From Salinibacterium sp. (GTDB lineage: Bacteria > Actinomycetota > Actinomycetes > Actinomycetales > Microbacteriaceae): a stretch of 64,000 nucleotides of DNA. Below are positions 44,300 through 53,805 of the stretch, piece after piece. A model generated the notes under the pieces. It made no database searches. It saw only the letters and a list, made by a program, of their open reading frames with translations, and was not told where the DNA came from. Position numbers and translations under genes: made by a program. The stretch is from the NCBI GenBank assembly GCA_019638845.1, contig JAHBSZ010000002.1, positions 434,001-498,000 of the forward strand, written 5' to 3'. Numbering within the stretch: the stretch's first letter is position 1; each line of letters opens with the position of its first letter.

Positions 44300-44363
44300 C
44301 GCGCGGGGGTTTCGACGGGGCGCGTCTGTCGAAACGTCGGCATGGCGTCAAAACCCCCGCGCG
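44300..44363 (-). terminator. Inverted repeat downstream of guaB
   Basis: Arms 44300-44317 and 44346-44363 pair over 18 bp with one mismatch (CGCGCGGGGGTTT core), with a second TTCGAC/GTCGAA pairing inside the loop. It begins about 40 bp after the guaB stop. There is no clear T-run, so it may end transcription with help or separate guaB from the pilin genes. Confidence 0.5.
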
Positions 44364-44400
44364 ATCACGGGTCGGCGCCGAAGACCTGCGCCGGGCGGAC

Positions 44401-45969
<1,569 letters not shown>

Positions 45970-46122
45970 TTAACCGTGACTTGCGCTGAGGTATTTCCGT
46001 GACATTCTTTATCTGCACGACGCCGTGCTCTGCTCGAAACACGGAAGCAACATGGTGTGAGTAGTTTTGGTAATGACGCCAACGCAGACCGCGCCGGTAG
46101 TCTCGAGTTTCTTGGAGGTACC

Positions 46123-47463
46123 GTGACGCGATCCCGAGCCGCTTCAGCAGCCCGCGTTATGCCGACACTCGCACTCATTGTCGCGTTCCTCGCGACAATG
46201 CTCGCCTTTACTTTCCTTGCAGGAGTCGGGTCAGCATCGGCCGACGAGATCGATACCGACAAGTATCAATACCGGATCAGCGGCAACGTGCAACTCGACG
46301 GGAAGCCGCTCGAGAACATCGCCCTCACGATCGCAGGCAACGGTGTCGACACCACGGTGAAGACCGACAAGAACGGTCAGTGGGCAGTGGGCGTGCCAGA
46401 GAAGAACGCGACCTACACCGTGGCTCTCGATGAGAACACCCTTCCAACCGGCATCGCCGTCGTGAACGATGCCGACGCGACCGACGAGACTCCCAACATC
46501 AAAGACGCTGAGGTGGGGCCGGGCGGCCGTGTCACCGTCAACTTCTTCATCGGCGAGGGTGAACGCCATGTCACGAGTTTCGCCGACCAGTTAGTCGAAC
46601 GCATCGTCAACGGACTGCGGTTCGGACTCATGCTCGCGCTTGCGGCGGTCGGGATCTCACTTGTCTACGGCACTACTGGCCTCTCCAACTTCGCCCACGG
46701 CGAGATGGTGACGTTCGGAGCCGTCATGACACTCGTGTTCTCACGAGGAGTAGGGCTGCCGATCTATCTGGCCGTACCGATCGCGCTCGTCTTGAGCGGC
46801 TTCATCGGCTACGTCATGGATGCCGGCTTGTGGAGACCCCTTCGTCGACGGCGAACAGGCATTGTGCAGCTCATGATCGTGAGCATCGGCCTTTCGCTGG
46901 CCGCCCGCTACACCTTCCAGTACTTCATCGGCGGAAGCACGACGCAGCTCGTGGGTGCCGACCAGCGTCCGATCCAGTTGTTCGGGTCGGTGTCGATGAG
47001 CATCATCGACATGGTGAGCGTCGTGATCTCCATCGTGGTGATCGTCGCCTTCGCCATGTGGTTGCTCTTCACACGCATCGGTAAAGCGACTCGCGCCATC
47101 TCGGACAACCCCTCGCTAGCGGCGGCATCCGGTATCGACGTCGACCGCGTTGTGCGCATCGTGTGGATTATCTCCTCGGCCCTCGCGGGGCTCGCGGGCG
47201 TCTTGTACGCCTACTACCGCCCCGGCATCAAATGGGACATGGGTGCAGAATTCTTGCTCCTCCTCTTTGCTGCGGTGACCCTCGGCGGGCTCGGCACGGC
47301 ATTTGGTGCCCTCATCGGCGCCGTCGTGATCGGTCTCATCGTCGAAGTCTCCACCTTGTGGATTCCCGCAGATCTCAAGTTCGCGGCTCCGCTGCTGGTG
47401 CTTATTATCATTCTGCTGTTCCGCCCTCAGGGCATTCTCGGGCGACGTGAGAGGGTCGGGTAA
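46123..47463 (+). CDS. livH: LivH-type permease with N-terminal beta domain
   Basis: A 446-residue permease, about 150 residues longer than a usual LivH. After an N-terminal hydrophobic segment ending near SASA come about 110 residues that look like an extracytoplasmic beta-sandwich of the carboxypeptidase-regulatory-like type (SGNVQLDGKPLENIALTI, TDKNGQWAVGVP). The permease proper starts near residue 165 (ERIVNGLRFGLMLALAAVGIS) with the usual GLSNFAHGEM. The GTG at 46123 follows GGAGG. It opens an operon with livM, livG and livF. Confidence 0.9.
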   Translation: MTRSRAASAARVMPTLALIVAFLATMLAFTFLAGVGSASADEIDTDKYQYRISGNVQLDGKPLENIALTIAGNGVDTTVKTDKNGQWAVGVPEKNATYTVALDENTLPTGIAVVNDADATDETPNIKDAEVGPGGRVTVNFFIGEGERHVTSFADQLVERIVNGLRFGLMLALAAVGISLVYGTTGLSNFAHGEMVTFGAVMTLVFSRGVGLPIYLAVPIALVLSGFIGYVMDAGLWRPLRRRRTGIVQLMIVSIGLSLAARYTFQYFIGGSTTQLVGADQRPIQLFGSVSMSIIDMVSVVISIVVIVAFAMWLLFTRIGKATRAISDNPSLAAASGIDVDRVVRIVWIISSALAGLAGVLYAYYRPGIKWDMGAEFLLLLFAAVTLGGLGTAFGALIGAVVIGLIVEVSTLWIPADLKFAAPLLVLIIILLFRPQGILGRRERVG

Positions 47464-47468
47464 CGACA

Positions 47469-48449
47469 ATGGACTGGATACAGATCCTCAGCAACTCCGC
47501 ATCATCGATCATCAGCCCGGCGACTCTCGCGTATGCGCTTGCCGCTCTCGGCCTCGCAGTGCACTTCGGTTTCGCTGGCCTGTTGAATATGGGTATTGCG
47601 GGCTTCATGGCAATTGGGGCCTATGGCTATGCGATTGGCATCCTCACCTTTGGCCTTCCGTGGTGGGCGGCCGCTCTGTTGGGACTTGTCGCATCCGCGG
47701 TGTTCGCACTCATTCTCGGTATCCCCACACTGCGGCTTCGGGGCGACTATCTCGCGATCGTGACAATCGCAGCGGCAGAGGTATTGAGGCTGCTGTTCCT
47801 CACGACCGCGTTCGACAAGGTCACCGGTTCGGCCGATGGCCTCTTCGGGTACCACGCGAGCTTCCGCGCTTCCAACCCGATTCCCGAGGGCACCTACGGG
47901 TTCGGGCCTTGGGAGTACCGAGAGGTCGACTGGTGGGTGCGCATCCTCGGAATCATCGCGCTCATCCTCGCCATCATTACCGTGTGGCGGCTCATGGCGA
48001 GCCCGTGGGGGCGAGTGCTCAAGGGCATCCGTGAAGACGAGGAGGCCGTTCGCGCCCTCGGAAAGAACGTCTTCGGCTACAAGCTCACCGCCCTCGTCGT
48101 CGGTGGCGTGATCGCCGCCGCTGGTGGCATCGTCTACGCACTGCCCTCGTCGGTGAACCCGGGCGTCTATGTGACCTCGCTCACGTTCTTCGTCTACACC
48201 GCGCTACTACTCGGTGGCGCCGCCACCGTGTTCGGGCCGGTGATCGGGTCGCTCATCTTCTGGGTGCTGCAAACGGTGCTCGGCAACGTGCTCCCGGCTG
48301 CAGTCCAAGCGGGGTACTTGCCGTTCATGACCAGCATTCAAGCGCAGACCCTGAAGTTCATACTCGTGGGCATCGCGCTCATGCTCATCGTGATCTTCCG
48401 CCCACAGGGCATCCTCGGGAACAAGAAGGAGCTGACCTTTGTCAAGTGA
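47469..48449 (+). CDS. livM: LivM-type permease
   Basis: A 326-residue permease with the family block ALGLAVHFGFAGLLNMG, then IPTLRLRGDYLAIVTIAAAEVLR and the coupling segment IREDEEAVRALGKN near residue 195. With LivH it forms the transmembrane channel. It begins 5 bp after livH and overlaps livG by 11 bp. Confidence 0.93.
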   Translation: MDWIQILSNSASSIISPATLAYALAALGLAVHFGFAGLLNMGIAGFMAIGAYGYAIGILTFGLPWWAAALLGLVASAVFALILGIPTLRLRGDYLAIVTIAAAEVLRLLFLTTAFDKVTGSADGLFGYHASFRASNPIPEGTYGFGPWEYREVDWWVRILGIIALILAIITVWRLMASPWGRVLKGIREDEEAVRALGKNVFGYKLTALVVGGVIAAAGGIVYALPSSVNPGVYVTSLTFFVYTALLLGGAATVFGPVIGSLIFWVLQTVLGNVLPAAVQAGYLPFMTSIQAQTLKFILVGIALMLIVIFRPQGILGNKKELTFVK

Positions 48450-49362
48450 CCTCACTGCGCCGGTGGCCCGCGAAAAGACCACCGGGCTACACATCGGGGA
48501 TGCGAAACCTGGCGTTGCCAAGACCGATCCCATCATCATCGCGGACGGCGTCCGACGTACCTTCGGTGGTCTCACGGCTGTCGACGTCGAACATCTCGAA
48601 ATCCCTCGTGGCGCTATCACTGCTCTTATCGGGCCCAACGGTGCGGGCAAGACGACCCTGTTCAACCTGCTGACCGGGTTTGACAAGCCCGACTCCGGCG
48701 CCTGGACCTTCGAGGGTCACTCTCTGTCGGGCGTCCCAGCCTACAAAGTCGCCCGCCTGGGCCAGGTACGCACGTTCCAGTTGACGAAGGCACTCGGTCT
48801 GCTCACAGTGCTCGACAACATGAAGCTTGGCGCAAAGGGCCAAGTGGGCGAGCGCTTCTGGCAGAGCCTCTTCCCCTTCCTCTGGCGCAAGCAGGACCAC
48901 CAGATCGAAGAGCGCGCATTCGAACTCCTCAAGAAATTCAAACTTGACGAGAAAAGCGACGACTTCGCCGCCAGCCTTTCCGGTGGCCAGCGCAAGCTTC
49001 TCGAGATGGCTCGTGCACTCATGAGCGAACCGCGGCTCGTCATGCTCGACGAACCGATGGCTGGCGTCAACCCCGCCCTCACGCAGTCGCTGCTGGAGCA
49101 CATCCTTGACCTGAAAGACGAGGGGATGACCGTTCTCTTCGTCGAGCACGATATGCACATGGTCCGTCATATCGCCGACTGGGTAGTCGTGATGGCGGAG
49201 GGTCGCGTTGTCGCCGAAGGGGATCCCATCTCCGTCATGAAGAATCCCGAAGTCGTGGATGCCTACCTTGGCGCACATCAAGAAATCGACCTCGGCGTCG
49301 TTACCGGCAGGTACCCGGCGGCTGACGCGGGCAAGAACAAGGCCAGCAAGGAGTCCAAGTGA
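48439..49362 (+). CDS. livG: LivG-type ABC ATPase
   Basis: A 307-residue ABC ATPase. Walker A is GPNGAGKTT, the signature is SLSGGQRKLLEMA and Walker B is RLVMLDEPMAGVNP, all canonical. A 25-residue N-terminal and a 20-residue C-terminal extension flank the core. A TTG start at 48439 is supported by AAGGAG upstream and the absence of a better codon. It overlaps livM by 11 bp and livF by 4 bp. Confidence 0.92.
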   Translation: MSSDLTAPVAREKTTGLHIGDAKPGVAKTDPIIIADGVRRTFGGLTAVDVEHLEIPRGAITALIGPNGAGKTTLFNLLTGFDKPDSGAWTFEGHSLSGVPAYKVARLGQVRTFQLTKALGLLTVLDNMKLGAKGQVGERFWQSLFPFLWRKQDHQIEERAFELLKKFKLDEKSDDFAASLSGGQRKLLEMARALMSEPRLVMLDEPMAGVNPALTQSLLEHILDLKDEGMTVLFVEHDMHMVRHIADWVVVMAEGRVVAEGDPISVMKNPEVVDAYLGAHQEIDLGVVTGRYPAADAGKNKASKESK

Positions 49363-50096
49363 GCGCCGCCGCAACTGCAGAGCTAGTCGTCGACATCCAG
49401 AATGTCGTGGCAGGCTACCTCCCGGGTGTGGACATTCTCAACGGATGTTCGCTCCAAGCCCGCCGCGGCGAGCTCATCGGGATTATCGGACCGAACGGCG
49501 CTGGCAAGTCGACCCTTCTCAAGTCGATCTTCGGCCAGGTCAACGTGCGCAGCGGGTCGATCACCCTTGAAGGGCGCGACATCACCAGCCTTCGGGCCAA
49601 CCAGCTCGTCGCGCTCGGGGTCGGAATGGTCCCGCAGACCAACAACGTCTTCTCGACGTTGACGATCGAAGAGAATCTTCAGATGGGCCTCTACCAAAGG
49701 CCGAAAGCATACGACGAGCGACTCGAGTTCGTTACGAGCATCTTTGCGGAACTCGGCAAGCGCCTGAAACAGCGTGCGGGTTCGCTCTCCGGTGGAGAGC
49801 GCCAAATGGTCGCCATGTCTCGGGCGCTCATGATGGACCCGAAGGTACTGCTGCTCGACGAACCCTCCGCCGGCCTGTCGCCCGTGCGCCAAGATGAGGC
49901 GTTCATCCGTGTCTCCGAGATCAACAAGGCCGGGGTGACCTGCATCATGGTCGAGCAGAACGCCCGACGCTGTCTCCAGATCTGCGACCGAGGCTACGTG
50001 CTCGATCAGGGCAGCGATGCCTATACCGGCACAGGCCGCGAGCTACTGGGCGACCCCAAGGTCACTGAGCTCTATCTAGGCACCCTCGGCGAATAG
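49359..50096 (+). CDS. livF: LivF-type ABC ATPase
   Basis: A 245-residue ABC ATPase with GPNGAGKST, LSGGERQMVAMSRAL, VLLLDEPSAGLSP and the LivF-type VEQNARRCL. GTG start overlapping livG. It closes the operon; a strong hairpin follows 14 bp later. The solute for this importer is delivered by one or more of the three lipoproteins encoded on the other strand from 50.2 to 55.1 kb. Confidence 0.94.
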   Translation: MSAAATAELVVDIQNVVAGYLPGVDILNGCSLQARRGELIGIIGPNGAGKSTLLKSIFGQVNVRSGSITLEGRDITSLRANQLVALGVGMVPQTNNVFSTLTIEENLQMGLYQRPKAYDERLEFVTSIFAELGKRLKQRAGSLSGGERQMVAMSRALMMDPKVLLLDEPSAGLSPVRQDEAFIRVSEINKAGVTCIMVEQNARRCLQICDRGYVLDQGSDAYTGTGRELLGDPKVTELYLGTLGE

Positions 50097-50110
50097 CGCA
50101 CCCACGCCGC

Positions 50111-50151
50111 ACAACGAAGCCCCCGTCCCACACGGACGGGGGCTTCGTTGT
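50111..50151 (+). terminator. Strong terminator after livF
   Basis: A perfect 18-bp stem (ACAACGAAGCCCCCGTCC with its complement) around a 5-base CACAC loop. The lower part of the stem carries AACGAAG/CTTCGTT, so the transcript ends in a T-rich half-arm. It can act for both strands. Confidence 0.85.
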
Positions 50152-50199
50152 GAGCCCACGAAATGCGCGGCCGCGGATATTGGATGCCCGGGCACACGA

Positions 50200-50229
50200 A
50201 AAGGCCCCGGTCCGAGGACCGGGGCCTTT
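50200..50229 (-). terminator. Terminator after the first binding-protein gene
   Basis: A perfect 14-bp stem AAAGGCCCCGGTCC/GGACCGGGGCCTTT with a 2-base centre, 18 bp beyond the stop of the minus-strand lipoprotein gene. On that strand it ends in CCTTTT. Confidence 0.85.
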
Positions 50230-50246
50230 CCTGCAATGACTGCTAC

Positions 50247-51521
50247 TTAGCCCTTGTAGGCCGTGTAGTTGTTGTCCTCGCCGAACTGGTAGATGCCGAT
50301 CGACGCCTCGGTCGGGTCGCCGACCCCGTCGAACGTGATCGGGCCGGAGATACCGTCGTAGTCGGCTACGCCGCCTCCGACGATGATCGCGGCGCAGTCA
50401 GCGAACGTGCTGCACTTCGTGCCGTTGCCCGAACCGCCGGAAACTTCCTGAAGCTTCGCAGCAATCGTCTTGCCGTCGGTGGAACCACCGGCAGCGAGCG
50501 AAGCAAGAGCAAGCAGGATCACTGCGTCGTAGGACTCAGCTGCGTAGCTGTAGTCCTCGAGCGGTGCGGTTCCCTCGGACGCGACGAACGCGTCGAGCTT
50601 CGTGGTGAAGTCCTTGATCGAGTCGATCGACAGACCGGGCAGCGTACCCTTGGCGCCCGTGAGCGAACCAGCGGCGAATGCATCGCCGAAGTTCTTCAGG
50701 TTGCCATCAACGAAGTACAGCTTGTCCGACGGGAACTTGCCGAACAGACCGGGCAGCATCGTGTTGATCTCGTCGAACGTGATCAAGGCGATTGCGTCGG
50801 GGTCCGCCGCGAGAACCTCGCTGATCTGCGAGTCGAACACAGTGTCACCCGTGTTGTAGGTCGGCTGTGCGACAACCTTGCCACCAGCAGCTTCGAAAGC
50901 CTCGGTGACGTACTTCGCAAGGCCGGTGCCGTACGAGTCGTTGAGGACGATCATGCCGAGGGTCTGGTTGCCGTCTTCCGCGATGAGGTTTCCGAGAACC
51001 GCGCCCTGGAGCGTGTCCGACGGAGCCGTGCGGAAGTACAGGCCGTTGTCGTCATACGTGGTGAACGCGTCAGACGTGTTTGCCGGGGAGAACAGGATGA
51101 CACCAGCGCCGACCACCTGGTCGATGAACTGGAGCGACACACCTGAAGACGCGGCGCCGATGATTCCCGAAACGCCAGCATTGAGCAGGCGGGGGATCTC
51201 GGTGACGTATGCCTTGTTGTCGGTGTTGCCGGAGTCACCGTAGGTGATGTCCAGGGTGAGGCCGGTGGTAGCCGTCTCGGCGTTGACCAAGGAGGTTGCG
51301 TACGCGACGCCAGCCTCTTCGGGCGGGCCGAGGAACGCCAGGTTACCGGTCTGCGGCAGCGCCGTGCCGAGTTTCAGGGTGTAGTCGGTGGCGGGGCCAG
51401 CGGCCTCCTCGGGCGCTGCAGTGGCACAGCCACTCAGCACCAACGCGGAAGTGGCGAGCAGGGCAATGCCTGCGCCAATCGTCCGCGAGCGCGAGGTGGA
51501 AGCCTTCGCGAATACGCTCAT
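50247..51521 (-). CDS. Solute-binding lipoprotein, branched-chain amino acid type (first of three)
   Basis: A 424-residue lipoprotein (lipobox LVLSGC, Cys32) of the Leu/Ile/Val-binding family. Typical segments are LGTALPQTGNLAFLGPPEEAGV and IGAASSGVSLQFID. Near the C-terminus it has a close cysteine pair, KCSTFADC, as in the third copy. ATG at 51521 after AAGGAG. It stands next to the liv operon in convergent orientation and is the most likely main binder for it. A GlnR-box-like palindrome lies in its promoter. Confidence 0.9.
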   Translation of the reverse strand: MSVFAKASTSRSRTIGAGIALLATSALVLSGCATAAPEEAAGPATDYTLKLGTALPQTGNLAFLGPPEEAGVAYATSLVNAETATTGLTLDITYGDSGNTDNKAYVTEIPRLLNAGVSGIIGAASSGVSLQFIDQVVGAGVILFSPANTSDAFTTYDDNGLYFRTAPSDTLQGAVLGNLIAEDGNQTLGMIVLNDSYGTGLAKYVTEAFEAAGGKVVAQPTYNTGDTVFDSQISEVLAADPDAIALITFDEINTMLPGLFGKFPSDKLYFVDGNLKNFGDAFAAGSLTGAKGTLPGLSIDSIKDFTTKLDAFVASEGTAPLEDYSYAAESYDAVILLALASLAAGGSTDGKTIAAKLQEVSGGSGNGTKCSTFADCAAIIVGGGVADYDGISGPITFDGVGDPTEASIGIYQFGEDNNYTAYKG

Positions 51522-51624
51522 GTTGCTCCTTGCGTTTATCGATGTGTTCAGGACAATTGGCCGCACAGTCGTACGGCCATCTAATCAAGCTATTGGCAGG
51601 ATCGATCTGGCACAATACGACAGG

Positions 51625-51640
51625 GTTACAGGCGTGTAAC
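51625..51640. promoter_or_regulatory. GlnR-box-like palindrome at divergent lipoprotein promoters
   Basis: GTTACA-GGCG-TGTAAC, equal to GTTAC-N6-GTAAC, close to the a/b-site form (gTnAC-N6-GaAAC) known for actinobacterial GlnR. A further GTTACA half-site follows at 51653-51658. It lies about 100 bp before the first binding-protein start and 45 bp before the hypothetical lipoprotein gene. Confidence 0.45.
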
Positions 51641-51685
51641 ACGGCCTTAATCGTTACATTCCCCTGCGTCTACTATCAGGACGTG

Positions 51686-52540
51686 ATGAACTGGCGGATT
51701 GCAACGATCGGAACCGCACTTGCAGTGGCCTTGGCGGGGTGCGCGGCTCCTGCGGGCAGCACTGCGCCTCCCGAAGGTGTCTCCGTGGCTGTGTACCAGA
51801 CCCGCACCGATGTAGGTCCACGGCGACTTGAACTATCGATTCAGAATGGCTCCACCGAACCTCTCCACGTTACCGGCGCACGCCTTTTCTCGGCCCAGTT
51901 CACCGAAACCGCGGTGTGGATGAAGGCGTCCACGACGATACCTGCCGGGGCAACCATCGATCTGCCGGTGCTGCTCCCGGCCCCCGATTGCACAGCTGCC
52001 GACCCCCAGCCGATCGTCGAGTTCGACTACACGCGCGAGGACGGCTCGACAGGTACCGCACGGACCGTTGCCGATGACCGGCTCGATCGTCTACCCGCGC
52101 TCAGGGCTGAAGACTGTCTGGCGAAAGCAGTGTCGGATATCGTCGACCTCTCGATCACCGCCCCGCCGCGCGCTGGCCTGATCAACGGCGTACCCGTGAT
52201 CGAAGTGGAACTCGCGGCGGTGCCCACCGGCGCCACAGGTTCCGTCGAGCTCAGCACGCTGTCGAGCACGACCTTGTTCATGGCACCCGATCCACTCACC
52301 GGCATGGCGACAAACGAGCAGCCGATCGGGGTCACGATCGCCGGCACCGACGACCCCTCCGTGGTCACGCTCTTCCTGGTGCCGGGTCGGTGCGACCCGC
52401 ACGCGATCCAGGAGGACAAACGCGGAACAATCATGCCCATCGACGTGAAGGTGGGCGACCTCGAGGGCCGGATATACGTGCCGTCAGCAGACGCAGTGCG
52501 AGGCGCCCTCTACCAATTCGTCACGAACGCTTGCTCCTAG
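51686..52540 (+). CDS. Hypothetical lipoprotein
   Basis: A 284-residue protein with a short signal and lipobox ALAGC (Cys19). The mature part is rich in beta-strand-like segments (YQTRTDVGPRRLELSIQN, LHVTGARLFS) and has three further cysteines, each likely in disulfides (PDCTAADP, EDCLAKA, PGRCDPHA, NACS). I do not recognise the family. It lies between two minus-strand binding-protein genes and reads against them. The ATG at 51686 gives a good signal peptide; an in-frame GTG precedes it directly. A cell-surface role is the only safe statement. Confidence 0.75.
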   Translation: MNWRIATIGTALAVALAGCAAPAGSTAPPEGVSVAVYQTRTDVGPRRLELSIQNGSTEPLHVTGARLFSAQFTETAVWMKASTTIPAGATIDLPVLLPAPDCTAADPQPIVEFDYTREDGSTGTARTVADDRLDRLPALRAEDCLAKAVSDIVDLSITAPPRAGLINGVPVIEVELAAVPTGATGSVELSTLSSTTLFMAPDPLTGMATNEQPIGVTIAGTDDPSVVTLFLVPGRCDPHAIQEDKRGTIMPIDVKVGDLEGRIYVPSADAVRGALYQFVTNACS

Positions 52541-52549
52541 TGCGCGACC

Positions 52550-53776
52550 TCAGTTGAATCGGGTGAACGTGTCGTCGGCGCCATACCGATACAGGCCGAT
52601 TTCGGCTCCCTGAGGGTCTCCCTTGGCATCGAAGGTGATCTTCCCCGAAGGACCGTCGTAGTCGACAACTCCGCCGGCAAGGATGATCTTCGCGCCCGAC
52701 GCGAAGTCCCGTGCCTTCTTACCGTCACCCTCACCCCCGGACACCTCACGAAGAAGAGACCCGATGTCGGTTCCCTTGGTCGAGTTGGCGGCGAGCGCCG
52801 CCAGGGCGGCAAGTACCACGGCGTCATAAGTCTCCGCCGCGTAGCTGAAGTCGGTAATCGCGGGGTTGATGTCGATAAGCCGGTCGGTGAAGCTCTTGAG
52901 CGACCCGATGTCGATTCCGGGCATGCTCGCGACCGATCCCGTGATCGAACCGGCCGCAATATCAGCGCTGTGGTTGGCGATACTGAGACCGACAAAATAC
53001 AGTGCGCTTCCCTCGTAGCCAGCTGCAACGAGAGGCGGGACCGCCGAGGGACCGCCACCTCCGATGACGACCACGGCGTCGGGCTTTGCCTCGGCAACGG
53101 TTGCCACCGGCGTGCCCAGTGCCGTGTTTCCGGCGGAATACGCCTCCGTGGCGACTACCTTTCCGCCCTCCCGTTCGAAGGCCGTCGAGAGCTCCTCGGG
53201 GAGGCCCGGCTCGCAATATCCGGCTTCATAGATGATGCCGAGCTTCTTCACACCATCGGCAGCGATCTGTTTCCCCATGACATCGCCTTCGAGCACGCAC
53301 GCTGGCGACGTTCTCCAAAACAGGCCGTTGTCGTCGGCGCGGGTGAAGTCGGTCGAGGTAGCGGCGGGTGATATCTGCAACACCCCAGCACTGACGATCT
53401 GATCGAGAACCTTGCGAGAGACATTGTCGGAGAGCGCGCCGATGATGACCGACGCGCCGTCATCGATGAGCGTCGTCGCGGACGTTATCGAGGTGTCGGT
53501 GGTGGCGTCGCCAGAATCCGCTGTGGTTGCCGTTACGGTGATGCCCGCTTTGGCGTTGTTGATGTCGTTGACCGCGAGTTCCACCGCTGCCGCATTCGCC
53601 GGTCCGAAGGGCGCGAGGGATCCGGTGAGCGGAAGCAAAGCTCCGACCGACAGTTCGAGGGGTACCCGGGTCGTGGGCGCGACGGTGGGCTCAGCCGTGT
53701 CGGGCGTGCATCCGGTGAGCACGAGTGCAAGCGCCACGGCCGCTGCTACGCCGGGTCGCACGATTCGAGACGTCAT
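52550..53776 (-). CDS. Solute-binding lipoprotein, branched-chain amino acid type (second of three)
   Basis: A 408-residue lipoprotein (lipobox LVLTGC, Cys23), paralogous to the proteins on either side (shared LLPLTGSLAPFGPANAAAVELA, DYDGPSGKITFDAKGDP). It lacks the C-terminal cysteine pair of its paralogues, which reads KARDFASG here, and instead has a different pair in the middle (SPACVLEG and AGYCEPG). That suggests a remodelled ligand site. ATG at 53776 after AGGAGG. It follows the third copy by 29 bp in the same operon. Confidence 0.9.
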   Translation of the reverse strand: MTSRIVRPGVAAAVALALVLTGCTPDTAEPTVAPTTRVPLELSVGALLPLTGSLAPFGPANAAAVELAVNDINNAKAGITVTATTADSGDATTDTSITSATTLIDDGASVIIGALSDNVSRKVLDQIVSAGVLQISPAATSTDFTRADDNGLFWRTSPACVLEGDVMGKQIAADGVKKLGIIYEAGYCEPGLPEELSTAFEREGGKVVATEAYSAGNTALGTPVATVAEAKPDAVVVIGGGGPSAVPPLVAAGYEGSALYFVGLSIANHSADIAAGSITGSVASMPGIDIGSLKSFTDRLIDINPAITDFSYAAETYDAVVLAALAALAANSTKGTDIGSLLREVSGGEGDGKKARDFASGAKIILAGGVVDYDGPSGKITFDAKGDPQGAEIGLYRYGADDTFTRFN

Positions 53777-53805
53777 TGATCTCCTCCTGGGTTTGAGGCA
53801 CCGGA

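Noticed and set aside
45976-46003. Two GTGAC half-sites upstream of the liv operon, considered as a GlnR box
   Set aside because: Their spacing is 23 rather than 22 bp and no GaAAC-type half-sites occur at the expected positions.
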